This document shows positions 22,359-29,946 of a DNA stretch of 31,439 nt, piece by piece. The notes under the pieces are model-generated. The model made no database searches. It worked only from the letters and a program-made list of their open reading frames with translations, and was not told where the DNA came from. The DNA is from JBCAWW01 sp039024315 (GTDB lineage Bacteria; Bacteroidota; Bacteroidia; J057). Each line of letters starts with the position of its first letter. The stretch's first letter is position 1. A program made the translations under genes and the position numbers. The stretch is from NCBI GenBank assembly GCA_039024315.1, contig JBCCQN010000084.1, forward strand, positions 1 to 31,439, read 5' to 3'.

Positions 22359-25130
22359 TTATCTTACCAACAACTTTTCGCTTTGGCTATGACCGTCCTG
22401 ATCGGTGATACGGACTAAATAAATGCCCGCAGTCAAAGCCTGGAGATCCAACACTATCGAACTATGATCGCTTTGTCCTAATCCGGCTAAGCTTGGCACT
22501 GAGACTTTACGACCTTCGACATCTAATACCTCCCATTTGTAGTCTTGACCAGATTCGTTGAGAAAGCTGATCTGGACAAAATCTTTGGCGGGATTGGGAC
22601 GTAGCAGGAATTGGCGTTCGCGGCTTAGCGGAACCTCCACTTCTGTCATACGGCTGTAATAGTCAATACCATCTACACCTGTATATTTGAGACGGTAGTA
22701 TAAGGTCGCCTCACCATAAGTTTGCGCATTATAATCCAGATAGGTATATAGCTGCTCGTTTGCTTGTGCGTTACCGATAAGTTGTCCGATTTCTTGCCAG
22801 CCCTGATCGGGAACGAGTCGTTCGATGGCATACCACAGCATTTCGCGTTCTGCGAAGCTGAACCAACTCAACTCTACTCCCTGCACGTAGTCGTCCCAAT
22901 TGGCGTTGAGACTACTGATCTCCGCTGGTAGCACGGTACCAAACTCTACATTGGCGATCCAAGGCGTATCGCTGAGACCATTGGTTTTATTGCTTTGATA
23001 GGTGCCGGCAGTCAAGGGAATATCAGCACTGTGCGTCGTAGCAGCAATGGTGAGTCGGTTGTTATCTCTAAGGTGCAGAGAGCCCGCTGCGCGAGGATAA
23101 TCATTGTATTGTCCTCCCAGCAAACTAGATTGTCCCATTCCAGTACCATCAGGCAAAATGGACGTAACAAATAGATCATACATTCCATTCAGCGCATTAC
23201 TCCCTGCAGACAAGGGAAAGTTTGTAGAGCGAGTAGCGCCCAGTACAAACACTTCATCGTCTGCATTAACGGCAATAGCTTTACCAAATTCTACATTATT
23301 TCCCCCCAAATAGCTGAGATAGTTCAAAGCACTACCATCACTGGCAATTCGGGCGACAAAGGCATCACCGTTGCCGAGAGTAGCATTAGCGGGAGTTTGA
23401 AAGGCTCCTACACTTGTACTGAGGTCGTTGGAATAAGTAACGCCACTAATAAAGGCTTCTCCAAGGCTATTTACCGATACACAATAGGCTCCATCCGTAT
23501 CAGAGCCGCCCAAATAAGTACTGTAGATTGCACTACTAAAGTCCGCTGAAAGGCGCGTGATAAAGGCATCCTCAACTACTGATGCGGAGGTGGTAGACAT
23601 GTTAGGCTGCAAAACGCCTGCTGTAACGGGATAATCAGTAGAACCAGTATTGCCAACCACATATACCTCACCGTTGGGACGAAGGTCCATACCATTGGCT
23701 AGATCGTAATTGCTACCGCCTAAAAAGGTACTCTGCAATACACTGCTACCATCCGCAGACAACTTACTGACAAAAGCATCCCCATTGCTATCAATGCTCG
23801 TTTGCAAGGTTCCTGCAGTAACAGGAAAATCACTAGATAACGTATAGCCGGTTATATAAGCCTCCCCCAAAGCATTGACCCTCATATCATAGAGATAATC
23901 GCGATCACTCCCACCGAAATATGTAGAATATATCAGATTGTCTCCATTGATACTAAGACAGCTCACAAAACCCTCTACCAAGCCTCCACCTGAAGTGGGT
24001 TGTACCGAGCCTAAGGTAGTCGGATAATCGTTAGAACGTAAAAATCCAGCTATAAATACCTCTTTTTTGGCATTGAGGCCGATGCCGTAGGCCAACTCCC
24101 AATCATAGCCACCGATATAAGTAGCATACACCAAACTATTGCCTTGGGGTGTCAACTTGGCTACATAAGCATCTATTCCACCTCCATATGCATCTTGATA
24201 AACACCGGGCGTGGTCGGAAAAGTGAGACTCTTGGTGTAACCGGTAACATAAACATATTGGTCAGTATCTAGGGTAGTGGCCATAATATAATCGTCCGAA
24301 CCACTAGAGTGCATATAAGTCGCCCAATTGAGGGTCACCGGATCTATGATCAGCGGATAATTGTGATCGTAACGACCATTGACCTGAAAGCCAATCGTCT
24401 GTTCATCCAAGGCCTTGTAGCTTACAGGAATTTCAATCTCTTGCCCATCGATGTATTGATAGGCATAAGGGGCAGCATCCTTTACGATCCCCCATTGGGT
24501 GAAGATTTCTAACTCCCCTTCTGTGTTGATCTGATAACCCTTGGTCCCTTCTAGGTACATCTGGATGCGTTTGGGATCAGCCTTGGCTTTGACGATGAGA
24601 TCGTATTTGATTTCCTGCTGGGCGGTACCGTAATAGCGCAGATCAATGCCTGGGTATAGATCTTCATACCACAGTTCTTGGAAGCGTTCCGCGCCGCGGA
24701 CCCACTTACTAGAGTCATTGCCCATAAAATAGTTGATCTGACCAGGCATCGCTTTGCGTCCCGCAATTTGGGCAAGTGGTGAGCTACGTGCAAAACGAAC
24801 GTTCCACACCAGAGCTTCATACTCTGATTCTTGTTCGCCCATCCAGCGATAATTCTCATATTTTGGCAAAGGAGTGGTGATATTAGGCTTTTTACGCTCT
24901 CTCACCATGGCATGGCTTGGCCCAAACTGCATAAAGCGCATCTGAGCATGATCTAAATGGGCTTGGTAAAATATACGGGAGTCAAATTGTCCGAGATTTT
25001 GCTCGAAGTAGATTTGGCTATCAAATTGCTTAAGTCCCATGATCTCTTCTGAGCCCTGGGCTTGGATAAAAGATGTGCCGCAGCACAGTGTACAAAAGAG
25101 CAAGGAGGCGATAATGTGTGCCCTCCTCAT
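22359..25130 (-). CDS. SBBP-repeat beta-propeller protein with T9SS sorting domain
   Basis: A 923-residue secreted protein. A signal peptide (1-24, cleavage before Gln25) is followed by an N-terminal DUF7948-like region (~35-270: YFEQNLGQFDSRIFY, then INYFMGNDSSKW and LWYEDLYPGIDLRYYG). Six to seven SBBP repeats follow (~270-735), each near 60 residues, with the recurring pattern LVYATYIGG-x-D...G...A...EVFIAGFL...YPTT. These probably form a beta-propeller. A short Ig-like/FN3-like domain (~745-840) and a T9SS type A sorting domain (842-923, starting LLRPNPAKDF, ending GIYLVRITD...KLLVR) complete it. The protein is probably exported to the cell surface; its ligand is unknown. Coding sequence near 22845-22860 contains one copy of the short GTTCTGCGAAGC motif found in the spacers. 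Confidence 0.9.
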   Translation of the reverse strand: MRRAHIIASLLFCTLCCGTSFIQAQGSEEIMGLKQFDSQIYFEQNLGQFDSRIFYQAHLDHAQMRFMQFGPSHAMVRERKKPNITTPLPKYENYRWMGEQESEYEALVWNVRFARSSPLAQIAGRKAMPGQINYFMGNDSSKWVRGAERFQELWYEDLYPGIDLRYYGTAQQEIKYDLIVKAKADPKRIQMYLEGTKGYQINTEGELEIFTQWGIVKDAAPYAYQYIDGQEIEIPVSYKALDEQTIGFQVNGRYDHNYPLIIDPVTLNWATYMHSSGSDDYIMATTLDTDQYVYVTGYTKSLTFPTTPGVYQDAYGGGIDAYVAKLTPQGNSLVYATYIGGYDWELAYGIGLNAKKEVFIAGFLRSNDYPTTLGSVQPTSGGGLVEGFVSCLSINGDNLIYSTYFGGSDRDYLYDMRVNALGEAYITGYTLSSDFPVTAGTLQTSIDSNGDAFVSKLSADGSSVLQSTFLGGSNYDLANGMDLRPNGEVYVVGNTGSTDYPVTAGVLQPNMSTTSASVVEDAFITRLSADFSSAIYSTYLGGSDTDGAYCVSVNSLGEAFISGVTYSNDLSTSVGAFQTPANATLGNGDAFVARIASDGSALNYLSYLGGNNVEFGKAIAVNADDEVFVLGATRSTNFPLSAGSNALNGMYDLFVTSILPDGTGMGQSSLLGGQYNDYPRAAGSLHLRDNNRLTIAATTHSADIPLTAGTYQSNKTNGLSDTPWIANVEFGTVLPAEISSLNANWDDYVQGVELSWFSFAEREMLWYAIERLVPDQGWQEIGQLIGNAQANEQLYTYLDYNAQTYGEATLYYRLKYTGVDGIDYYSRMTEVEVPLSRERQFLLRPNPAKDFVQISFLNESGQDYKWEVLDVEGRKVSVPSLAGLGQSDHSSIVLDLQALTAGIYLVRITDQDGHSQSEKLLVR

Positions 25131-25190
25131 GATTAGGATTTAGATTTCAGGTGTTAACTGATACAAAAATCTTAAAGCCATGAGGAACAT

Positions 25191-25198
25191 CAAATGTA
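25191..25198 (-). promoter_or_regulatory. Candidate -7 element for the SBBP gene
   Basis: On the minus strand this reads TACATTTG, an exact match to TAnnTTTG, about 60 nt upstream of the ATG at 25130. No TTG is found at the usual -33 distance, so only half of the promoter is supported. Confidence 0.4.
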
Positions 25199-25403
25199 AC
25201 CCCTTCCGATTATTTACACGATTATGAATAAATCAATCCTTGTAATTTTTTTATTGAGTATTTTATCATTTTCCGCCCATTTTCTCTATTTTACGGCTTC
25301 GCCGAACGCTCAGTCTCATTTTAAGCATGTTGCATTTTGTGATCAAGTATCGAATATTAGTTGATCTGTTTGGTATCGTGCCGGATTATTACAGCCAACT
25401 AGC

Positions 25404-25438
25404 AAAAGAAAACCGCCTTCCTTATACAAGAAAGGCGG
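25404..25438 (-). terminator. Terminator of glutamate dehydrogenase gene
   Basis: On the minus strand CCGCCTT pairs with AAGGCGG (25432-25438 and 25413-25419); a further CTT/AAG can pair inside the loop. TTTTCTTTT follows (25412-25404). It begins about 30 nt after the gdh stop codon. Confidence 0.9.
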
Positions 25439-25466
25439 CAAATTATACGTCTGTAAATTACTTTAT

Positions 25467-26735
25467 TTAGAAGTTACCTTCCATTTCGATACCGGTCGAC
25501 ACTCGTTCAATGGCTACGATATAAGCCGCGATACGCATGGAACAATTGTACTTTTCGTTGGTATTCCAAACTTTTTCAAATGCTTCGAGCAAAATAGGAC
25601 GCGCTTTGGTACGAATTTCTTCTTCTGAATAGTAGTGTCCGCGACGGTTTTGCACCCACTCAAAGTAAGAAACTGTTACTCCACCCGCATTAGCGAGGAT
25701 ATCAGGAATAATAAGAATTCCTTTTTCATCCAGAATATGGTCAGCGTCGGCTGAAACCGGACCATTAGCACCTTCCACGATTAGACGCGCTTTTACATCA
25801 TGCGCATTGTCGGTAGTGATGGTATTTTCGATCGCAGCTGGAATCAACACATCTACGTCAAGCGCGATGAGTTCTTCATTGGTGATTTTGGTATATCCAT
25901 TATAGCCATCGAGATTACCATGCTCAAGTAGGTACTTGACCATATCTCTGATGTCTAGGCCATCTTCATTGTAATAAGCGCCAGTGTGATCACTTACAGC
26001 AACGATTTTGAGGCCTTGGTCACTCAAGAGTTTGGCCGCCCAGCTACCTACATTACCAAAGCCATGGACAGCGCAGGTACATTCTTCTGGCTCCCAAGCA
26101 AGCTTTTCGATTGCTTTCATGGTGGTCTCCATCACCCCCCAACCGGTGGCAGGTACACGACCTTTAGAGCCACCTAAGTGGAGTGGCTTACCCGTAACTA
26201 CTCCAGGGGTATAACCATAGGTCCGAGAATACTCATGGAAAATCCACGCCATCTCACGACCACTAGTGCCCATATCAGGAGCGGGAATATCAGAATCCTC
26301 GCCAAAGGTATCTTTGAGAGCACGAGTGTAAGCACGGGTGATACGCTCAAGTTCGTCAGTAGAGCGAACTTTAGGATTGAGCGTAATCCCGCCCTTGGCA
26401 CCGCCATAAGGAAGTCCCACTAGCGCAGTTTTGAGGGTCATCCAACCCGCAAGCGCTTTTACCTCGTCAAGATCCACAAAGGGAGCATAACGAATACCGC
26501 CTTTGGAAGGGCCAAGTACCGTAGAATGTACGACACGATAGCCTTCAAAAACACGAGTAGTACCGTCATCCAGTTTGACTGGGAGGTTGACATTAATCAC
26601 TCTTTCTGGCGCGCTGATTATATCGCGATAGCGCTGGTCCAGATTGATGATGTCTGAAGCCTTGTTGAGACGAGCCATCAAGGACTCATTGGGAGAAGGC
26701 TTTTGATGGAGGGTGGCATTGATGGTTTCTGCCAT
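25467..26735 (-). CDS. gdh: Glutamate dehydrogenase (Glu/Leu/Phe/Val dehydrogenase family)
   Basis: A 422-residue cytoplasmic enzyme interconverting glutamate and 2-oxoglutarate plus ammonia, linking nitrogen metabolism to the TCA cycle. The N-terminal domain has GPSKGGIRYAP, then MTLKTALVGLPYGGAKGGI with the substrate-binding Lys102 and catalytic Lys114, and the PAPDMGT segment with the catalytic Asp. The Rossmann domain has GFGNVG (225-230). The length is that of RocG/GudB-type enzymes (~424 residues) rather than ~450-residue NADP-type GdhA, which suggests a catabolic, NAD-linked enzyme. Cofactor specificity is not proven. I chose the ATG at 26735; a TTG at 26759 would add eight residues. 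A good promoter lies at 26792-26822, so it is transcribed separately from cdsA. Confidence 0.95.
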   Translation of the reverse strand: MAETINATLHQKPSPNESLMARLNKASDIINLDQRYRDIISAPERVINVNLPVKLDDGTTRVFEGYRVVHSTVLGPSKGGIRYAPFVDLDEVKALAGWMTLKTALVGLPYGGAKGGITLNPKVRSTDELERITRAYTRALKDTFGEDSDIPAPDMGTSGREMAWIFHEYSRTYGYTPGVVTGKPLHLGGSKGRVPATGWGVMETTMKAIEKLAWEPEECTCAVHGFGNVGSWAAKLLSDQGLKIVAVSDHTGAYYNEDGLDIRDMVKYLLEHGNLDGYNGYTKITNEELIALDVDVLIPAAIENTITTDNAHDVKARLIVEGANGPVSADADHILDEKGILIIPDILANAGGVTVSYFEWVQNRRGHYYSEEEIRTKARPILLEAFEKVWNTNEKYNCSMRIAAYIVAIERVSTGIEMEGNF

Positions 26736-26791
26736 ATCTAAATCTGTTTTGTTTTGCAATATATACGTCTAAAAAGACATAATGTGTTCCT

Positions 26792-26822
26792 CAAATGTAG
26801 AGAGGACGCCAACAGATTCAAA
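26792..26822 (-). promoter_or_regulatory. Bacteroidota-type promoter of gdh
   Basis: Read on the minus strand: TTTG (26822-26819), a 19-nt spacer, then TACATTTG (26799-26792). Both elements match the consensus exactly with ideal spacing. Transcription should start near 26786, giving a leader of about 50 nt before the ATG at 26735. Confidence 0.8.
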
Positions 26823-26829
26823 CCCTCAA

Positions 26830-26878
26830 TTGCAATAACCTAAACATTGCAAAAGGGAGGATTCATTCTTGCAAGAAT
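26830..26878. repeat. Two inverted repeats between cdsA and the gdh promoter
   Basis: TTGCAAT (26830-26836) and ATTGCAA (26846-26852) form a 7-bp inverted repeat with a 9-nt centre. ATTCTTGCAAGAAT (26865-26878) is a perfect 14-bp palindrome. They lie after the cdsA stop and 8-56 bp upstream of the gdh -33 element. They could be operators for gdh or the end of the cdsA transcript; neither has a T-run. Confidence 0.6.
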
Positions 26879-26884
26879 GCCATT

Positions 26885-27709
26885 CTAAAGCACCGAAAAA
26901 TAGAAAAATATAAAAGGGACCGATAGATAAATTCCGTCAAAACGGTCCAACATACCTCCGTGGCCGGGCAAGATGCTGCCAGAATCTTTGAGCTGGATAC
27001 TCCGCTTGAACATCGACTCGACGAGGTCTCCAAGCTGACTAAAGACACTAATGATAATTGCGATAATCCACCAATTATAATTATCCGGAGAATGGTAGAT
27101 TTCTAGCACCCAAGCGAGGATTAGCGTCAAAATGGCACCTCCGATAGCGCCTTCCCAAGTCTTCTTGGGACTGACTCTTGGGAAGAGTGGATGCCTGCCG
27201 AGAAATCGTCCCGCAAAATAGGCACCGCTATCTAAGACCCAGGTCAAAAATAGTATCCCTAGGGGGAGCATAGGGTCGTAGGTCGTTCCCTCCGCAGGGA
27301 TAGATAGTTTGAAAAGTAATAATATCGGTAAAAAGCAATAAAAAAAGGCCAGCAGTATAGTCCCTAAGGTACGAACCGGCTCTTTTTCTTTCTGATTGAA
27401 TAAGGCAATGATTTCGGTCAAAGGGAGTAAACAAAGGAAAATCAGAAAGTAAAGAGAGTTAGACACTGCTTGCGTATCGACCCAATAGATCTCGCCAAAT
27501 GCTACTCCCCAAGAGCCTAAGCCAAGGGCCATGGCAGGATATAAATACCGGCTTTCCTCTATGCCCATTACCCGCAGAAACTCCCATAAGCCTACCATCG
27601 AGACGATGGCACAAAAGAGCAATAACCCGTATGGATGATAAAACACTGCCGCGACGGCAACAGAGCCCGCGACCAAAGCCGTCAATATTCTTTGTGCAAG
27701 ATTATTCAT
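26885..27709 (-). CDS. cdsA: Phosphatidate cytidylyltransferase (CDP-diglyceride synthase)
   Basis: A 274-residue inner-membrane enzyme making CDP-diacylglycerol from CTP and phosphatidic acid, the precursor of bacterial phospholipids. It has about eight membrane segments. The C-terminal half carries the family signatures: WVLDSGAYFAGRFLG (~157-171), SPKKTWEGAIGG (180-191), SQLGDLVESMFKR (224-236) and the CDP-binding KDSGSILPGHGGMLDRFDG (241-259) with its metal-binding acidic residues. All look intact. It starts inside the stop codon of the upstream CPBP protease gene (4-bp ATGA overlap), so the two are translationally coupled. Confidence 0.97.
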   Translation of the reverse strand: MNNLAQRILTALVAGSVAVAAVFYHPYGLLLFCAIVSMVGLWEFLRVMGIEESRYLYPAMALGLGSWGVAFGEIYWVDTQAVSNSLYFLIFLCLLPLTEIIALFNQKEKEPVRTLGTILLAFFYCFLPILLLFKLSIPAEGTTYDPMLPLGILFLTWVLDSGAYFAGRFLGRHPLFPRVSPKKTWEGAIGGAILTLILAWVLEIYHSPDNYNWWIIAIIISVFSQLGDLVESMFKRSIQLKDSGSILPGHGGMLDRFDGIYLSVPFIFFYFSVL

Positions 27710-28650
27710 GAGTGAGAATGTGGAAGCCCAGTTTGTTGCAAGCGAGCATTGCCAAACCGTAAGTATAAGCCCATCAATACCGTGGTCAAAAGGGTACTAA
27801 TCAATATAGGTCCCCAGCTAAACTGATAATCAGGCTCAGCGAGTTCTGGATAAATAGAAGCCCCCACTACAGAGATGGCATTAAAACAAAAATGTGCAAA
27901 GATACTAGGCCATAAACTCCCTGAATAGTATAAGAAATAGCCCAACATCGCTCCTAATACCCAGCGGGAAAAGAAGCCTAAAAACTGAAAATGGATAAAA
28001 CTAAAAATCGCAGCGGCGATCCAAATCGCGACATGAGGATTGAGATGGCGGCCTAGTTGGCGCTGAATCAGCCCTCTAAAAAAGGCTTCTTCGCAAATTG
28101 CGGGTAGGATCGCAAAAATAAGCAGATTGCCCATTAGGCTCGTTTTGTCTGCTCCCACGAATACTGCCTCCAATAATTTTTGAGCGCTATCTTCCTGCCC
28201 GACTAAGCGTTCCCAGAATGGGCCCTCTAAACCTAAACCGCTAAAATACTCGGGCCGCAACACTAAGAATTGCACCAAAGGTAAGCTCGCTACGATGGTG
28301 AGCATGCCCAAGAGCAAAAACTGAGGCGCAGGAGCTGGGCGCAAAGCTAATTCATCACTGGTACGTCCCAATATCCAAGCAAGCAAAAAAGCCGCTAAGC
28401 CATAGCCAGCAAATTGATTGACCGATTGGATACCTCTAAAGGTCCAAGCAGCCATAGATTCGGAACTACTCCCAGCCTGCAATGCTTCACTAGCGCTAAG
28501 CAGATCGTACCCGGTAGCCATTGCAATTAATTGGATGCACAGTCCCCCGACGGTCAAAAGAGACAACAAGTACACCAAAAAAGCCCCCAAAGGCACTAAA
28601 AAGGGGTGCTTACTTAGGGCTTCTTTTGCAGTTTGCCGAAAATTGTCCAT
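27706..28650 (-). CDS. CPBP family intramembrane glutamic endopeptidase
   Basis: A 314-residue inner-membrane protein with about eight hydrophobic segments. All Rce1/CPBP motifs are present: EEAFFRG (Glu187, Glu188, Arg192), FSFIH (Phe216 to His220) and HFCFN (His253, Asn257). It should therefore be a catalytically competent intramembrane protease, although the substrate is unknown. I chose the ATG at 28650; the codon before it is a TTG. It overlaps cdsA by 4 bp, which suggests a link with membrane or lipid metabolism, though the order could be incidental. The 135 bp to the divergent dus gene should hold its promoter; no exact minus-strand TAnnTTTG was found there. Confidence 0.92.
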   Translation of the reverse strand: MDNFRQTAKEALSKHPFLVPLGAFLVYLLSLLTVGGLCIQLIAMATGYDLLSASEALQAGSSSESMAAWTFRGIQSVNQFAGYGLAAFLLAWILGRTSDELALRPAPAPQFLLLGMLTIVASLPLVQFLVLRPEYFSGLGLEGPFWERLVGQEDSAQKLLEAVFVGADKTSLMGNLLIFAILPAICEEAFFRGLIQRQLGRHLNPHVAIWIAAAIFSFIHFQFLGFFSRWVLGAMLGYFLYYSGSLWPSIFAHFCFNAISVVGASIYPELAEPDYQFSWGPILISTLLTTVLMGLYLRFGNARLQQTGLPHSHS

Positions 28651-28672
28651 CAATAATCCACGATTATTTTCG

Positions 28673-28680
28673 TATCTTTG
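28673..28680 (+). promoter_or_regulatory. -7 promoter element of the dus gene
   Basis: TATCTTTG matches the Bacteroidota -7 consensus and is identical to the rimP -7 element. The nearest upstream TTG (28643-28645) is 27 nt away, further than the usual ~20, so the -33 half is uncertain. The leader to the ATG at 28786 is about 100 nt. Confidence 0.6.
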
Positions 28681-28701
28681 AAACCGAAATTAGCCAAAGA
28701 A

Positions 28702-28736
28702 CTCTCTATTTACTCATTTTCAGAGAGATTTTTCTC
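28702..28736 (+). promoter_or_regulatory. Alternative hairpins in the dus leader
   Basis: CTCTCT (28702-28707) can pair with AGAGAG (28722-28727). Alternatively GAGA (28725-28728) can pair with the downstream TCTC (28733-28736) across a T-rich loop. The second form, GAGAGATTTTTCTCCC, closely resembles the rimP leader hairpin GAGGGAGTTTTTCTCCC. No T-run follows, so a terminator is unlikely. Confidence 0.4.
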
Positions 28737-28785
28737 CCCCGGTGTGGAAATTGTATGTATTGTTAATCTATAGGGCAACAACTCA

Positions 28786-29808
28786 ATGAGTAAGATCGCT
28801 GATATAGAAGTAGGAAACTATCCTCTTTTGCTCGCTCCCATGGAGGATGTGAGTGATCCCCCCTTTCGCATCTTGTGCAAAGAAATGGGGGCCGATGTGG
28901 TATATACCGAGTTTATTAGTGCAGAAGGATTGATCCGCGATGCGCATAAGAGTGTACAAAAGCTAGACATCTACCCTGAGGAGCGCCCAGTTGGGATTCA
29001 GATATTTGGGGCGGAGCTGGAGTCCATGCGTCGCAGTGCGCAGATCGTTGAGGCCACGGGTCCGGAAATCTTAGACATCAATTTTGGCTGTCCAGTCAAG
29101 AAGGTAGTCAATAAAGGCGCAGGCGCTGGTATATTGCAAAATATCGACAAAATGGTGGCTTTGACCAAAGCGATCGTCGATGAAACAGACCTACCGGTAA
29201 CGGTCAAGACCCGTTTAGGCTGGGACGAGCATACCATCAAAATCAAAGAGGTCGCCTATCGTCTCCAAGAGGTAGGGATCAAGTCGCTGGCGATTCATGG
29301 TCGTACGCGCAAGCAGATGTACAAAGGGAGCGCGGATTGGACTTTGATCGGCGAGTTAGCCAATGATCCCAATATCGAAATTCCGATCATCGGTAATGGT
29401 GATGTGGATTCGCCCGAGAAGGCCAAGCAGATGTTTGACCAATATGGGGTGCAAGGAGTGATGATCGGTAGGGCATCGATCGGTTATCCTTGGATATTTA
29501 GAGAGATTAAGCATTTTCTCGCCACTGGCGAACGCTTAGCTCCGCCGACCATGCAGGAACGGATTGAAGTTTGTCGCCGCCATTTAGTGATGTCATGCGA
29601 ATGGAAAGGTGAATTTACCGGCATTCGTGAAATGCGAAGGCATTATAACAACTATTTTAAAGGGATCTCCCACTTCAAGCCCCTCCGTATGCGACTAGTG
29701 CAGTTGGAGTCATTGGCAGAGTTATTAGAGACCCTCGAAGAGATAGATCGCGACTTTGGGCATTATCAGTTTAGTCTAGATAAAGCCATTGCTCATCCGG
29801 CCCTGTAA
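28786..29808 (+). CDS. dusB: tRNA-dihydrouridine synthase (DusB-like)
   Basis: A 340-residue flavoenzyme that reduces uridines in tRNA D-loops with NADPH. The TIM-barrel domain shows LLLAPMEDVSDPPFR (~14-28), DINFGCPVKKV with catalytic Cys102, KGAGAGIL, TVKTRLGWD, SLAIHGRTRKQMY (with the conserved His-Gly-Arg) and IIGNGDV followed by GVMIGRASIGYPW for FMN phosphate binding. The C-terminal helical domain with MRRHYNNYFKG follows. It reads most like DusB; distinguishing Dus subtypes by eye is less certain. It is divergent from the CPBP-cdsA pair and probably monocistronic. Confidence 0.95.
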   Translation: MSKIADIEVGNYPLLLAPMEDVSDPPFRILCKEMGADVVYTEFISAEGLIRDAHKSVQKLDIYPEERPVGIQIFGAELESMRRSAQIVEATGPEILDINFGCPVKKVVNKGAGAGILQNIDKMVALTKAIVDETDLPVTVKTRLGWDEHTIKIKEVAYRLQEVGIKSLAIHGRTRKQMYKGSADWTLIGELANDPNIEIPIIGNGDVDSPEKAKQMFDQYGVQGVMIGRASIGYPWIFREIKHFLATGERLAPPTMQERIEVCRRHLVMSCEWKGEFTGIREMRRHYNNYFKGISHFKPLRMRLVQLESLAELLETLEEIDRDFGHYQFSLDKAIAHPAL

Positions 29809-29946
29809 GCCAATTGAGCCGATTTGAGTCTCGGTTTGCAAATTGAGATGAAATGTGTTTGTCCGAGTTTCGGGAATAAAAGAATCCTTTTTTCCGATTG
29901 GCGGACAAATTGAGTATAATTATCCTTTCGTTTCGGCTACCAAAAC

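Larger units (their letters stand above)
25131..25466. other. 336-bp spacer upstream of the SBBP gene
   Basis: There is no gene here. It holds a candidate -7 promoter element for the SBBP gene (25191-25198), one copy of the short palindromic motif (GGCTTCGCCGAACGCTCAG, 25295-25313) and the gdh terminator at the right end. Confidence 0.7.
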
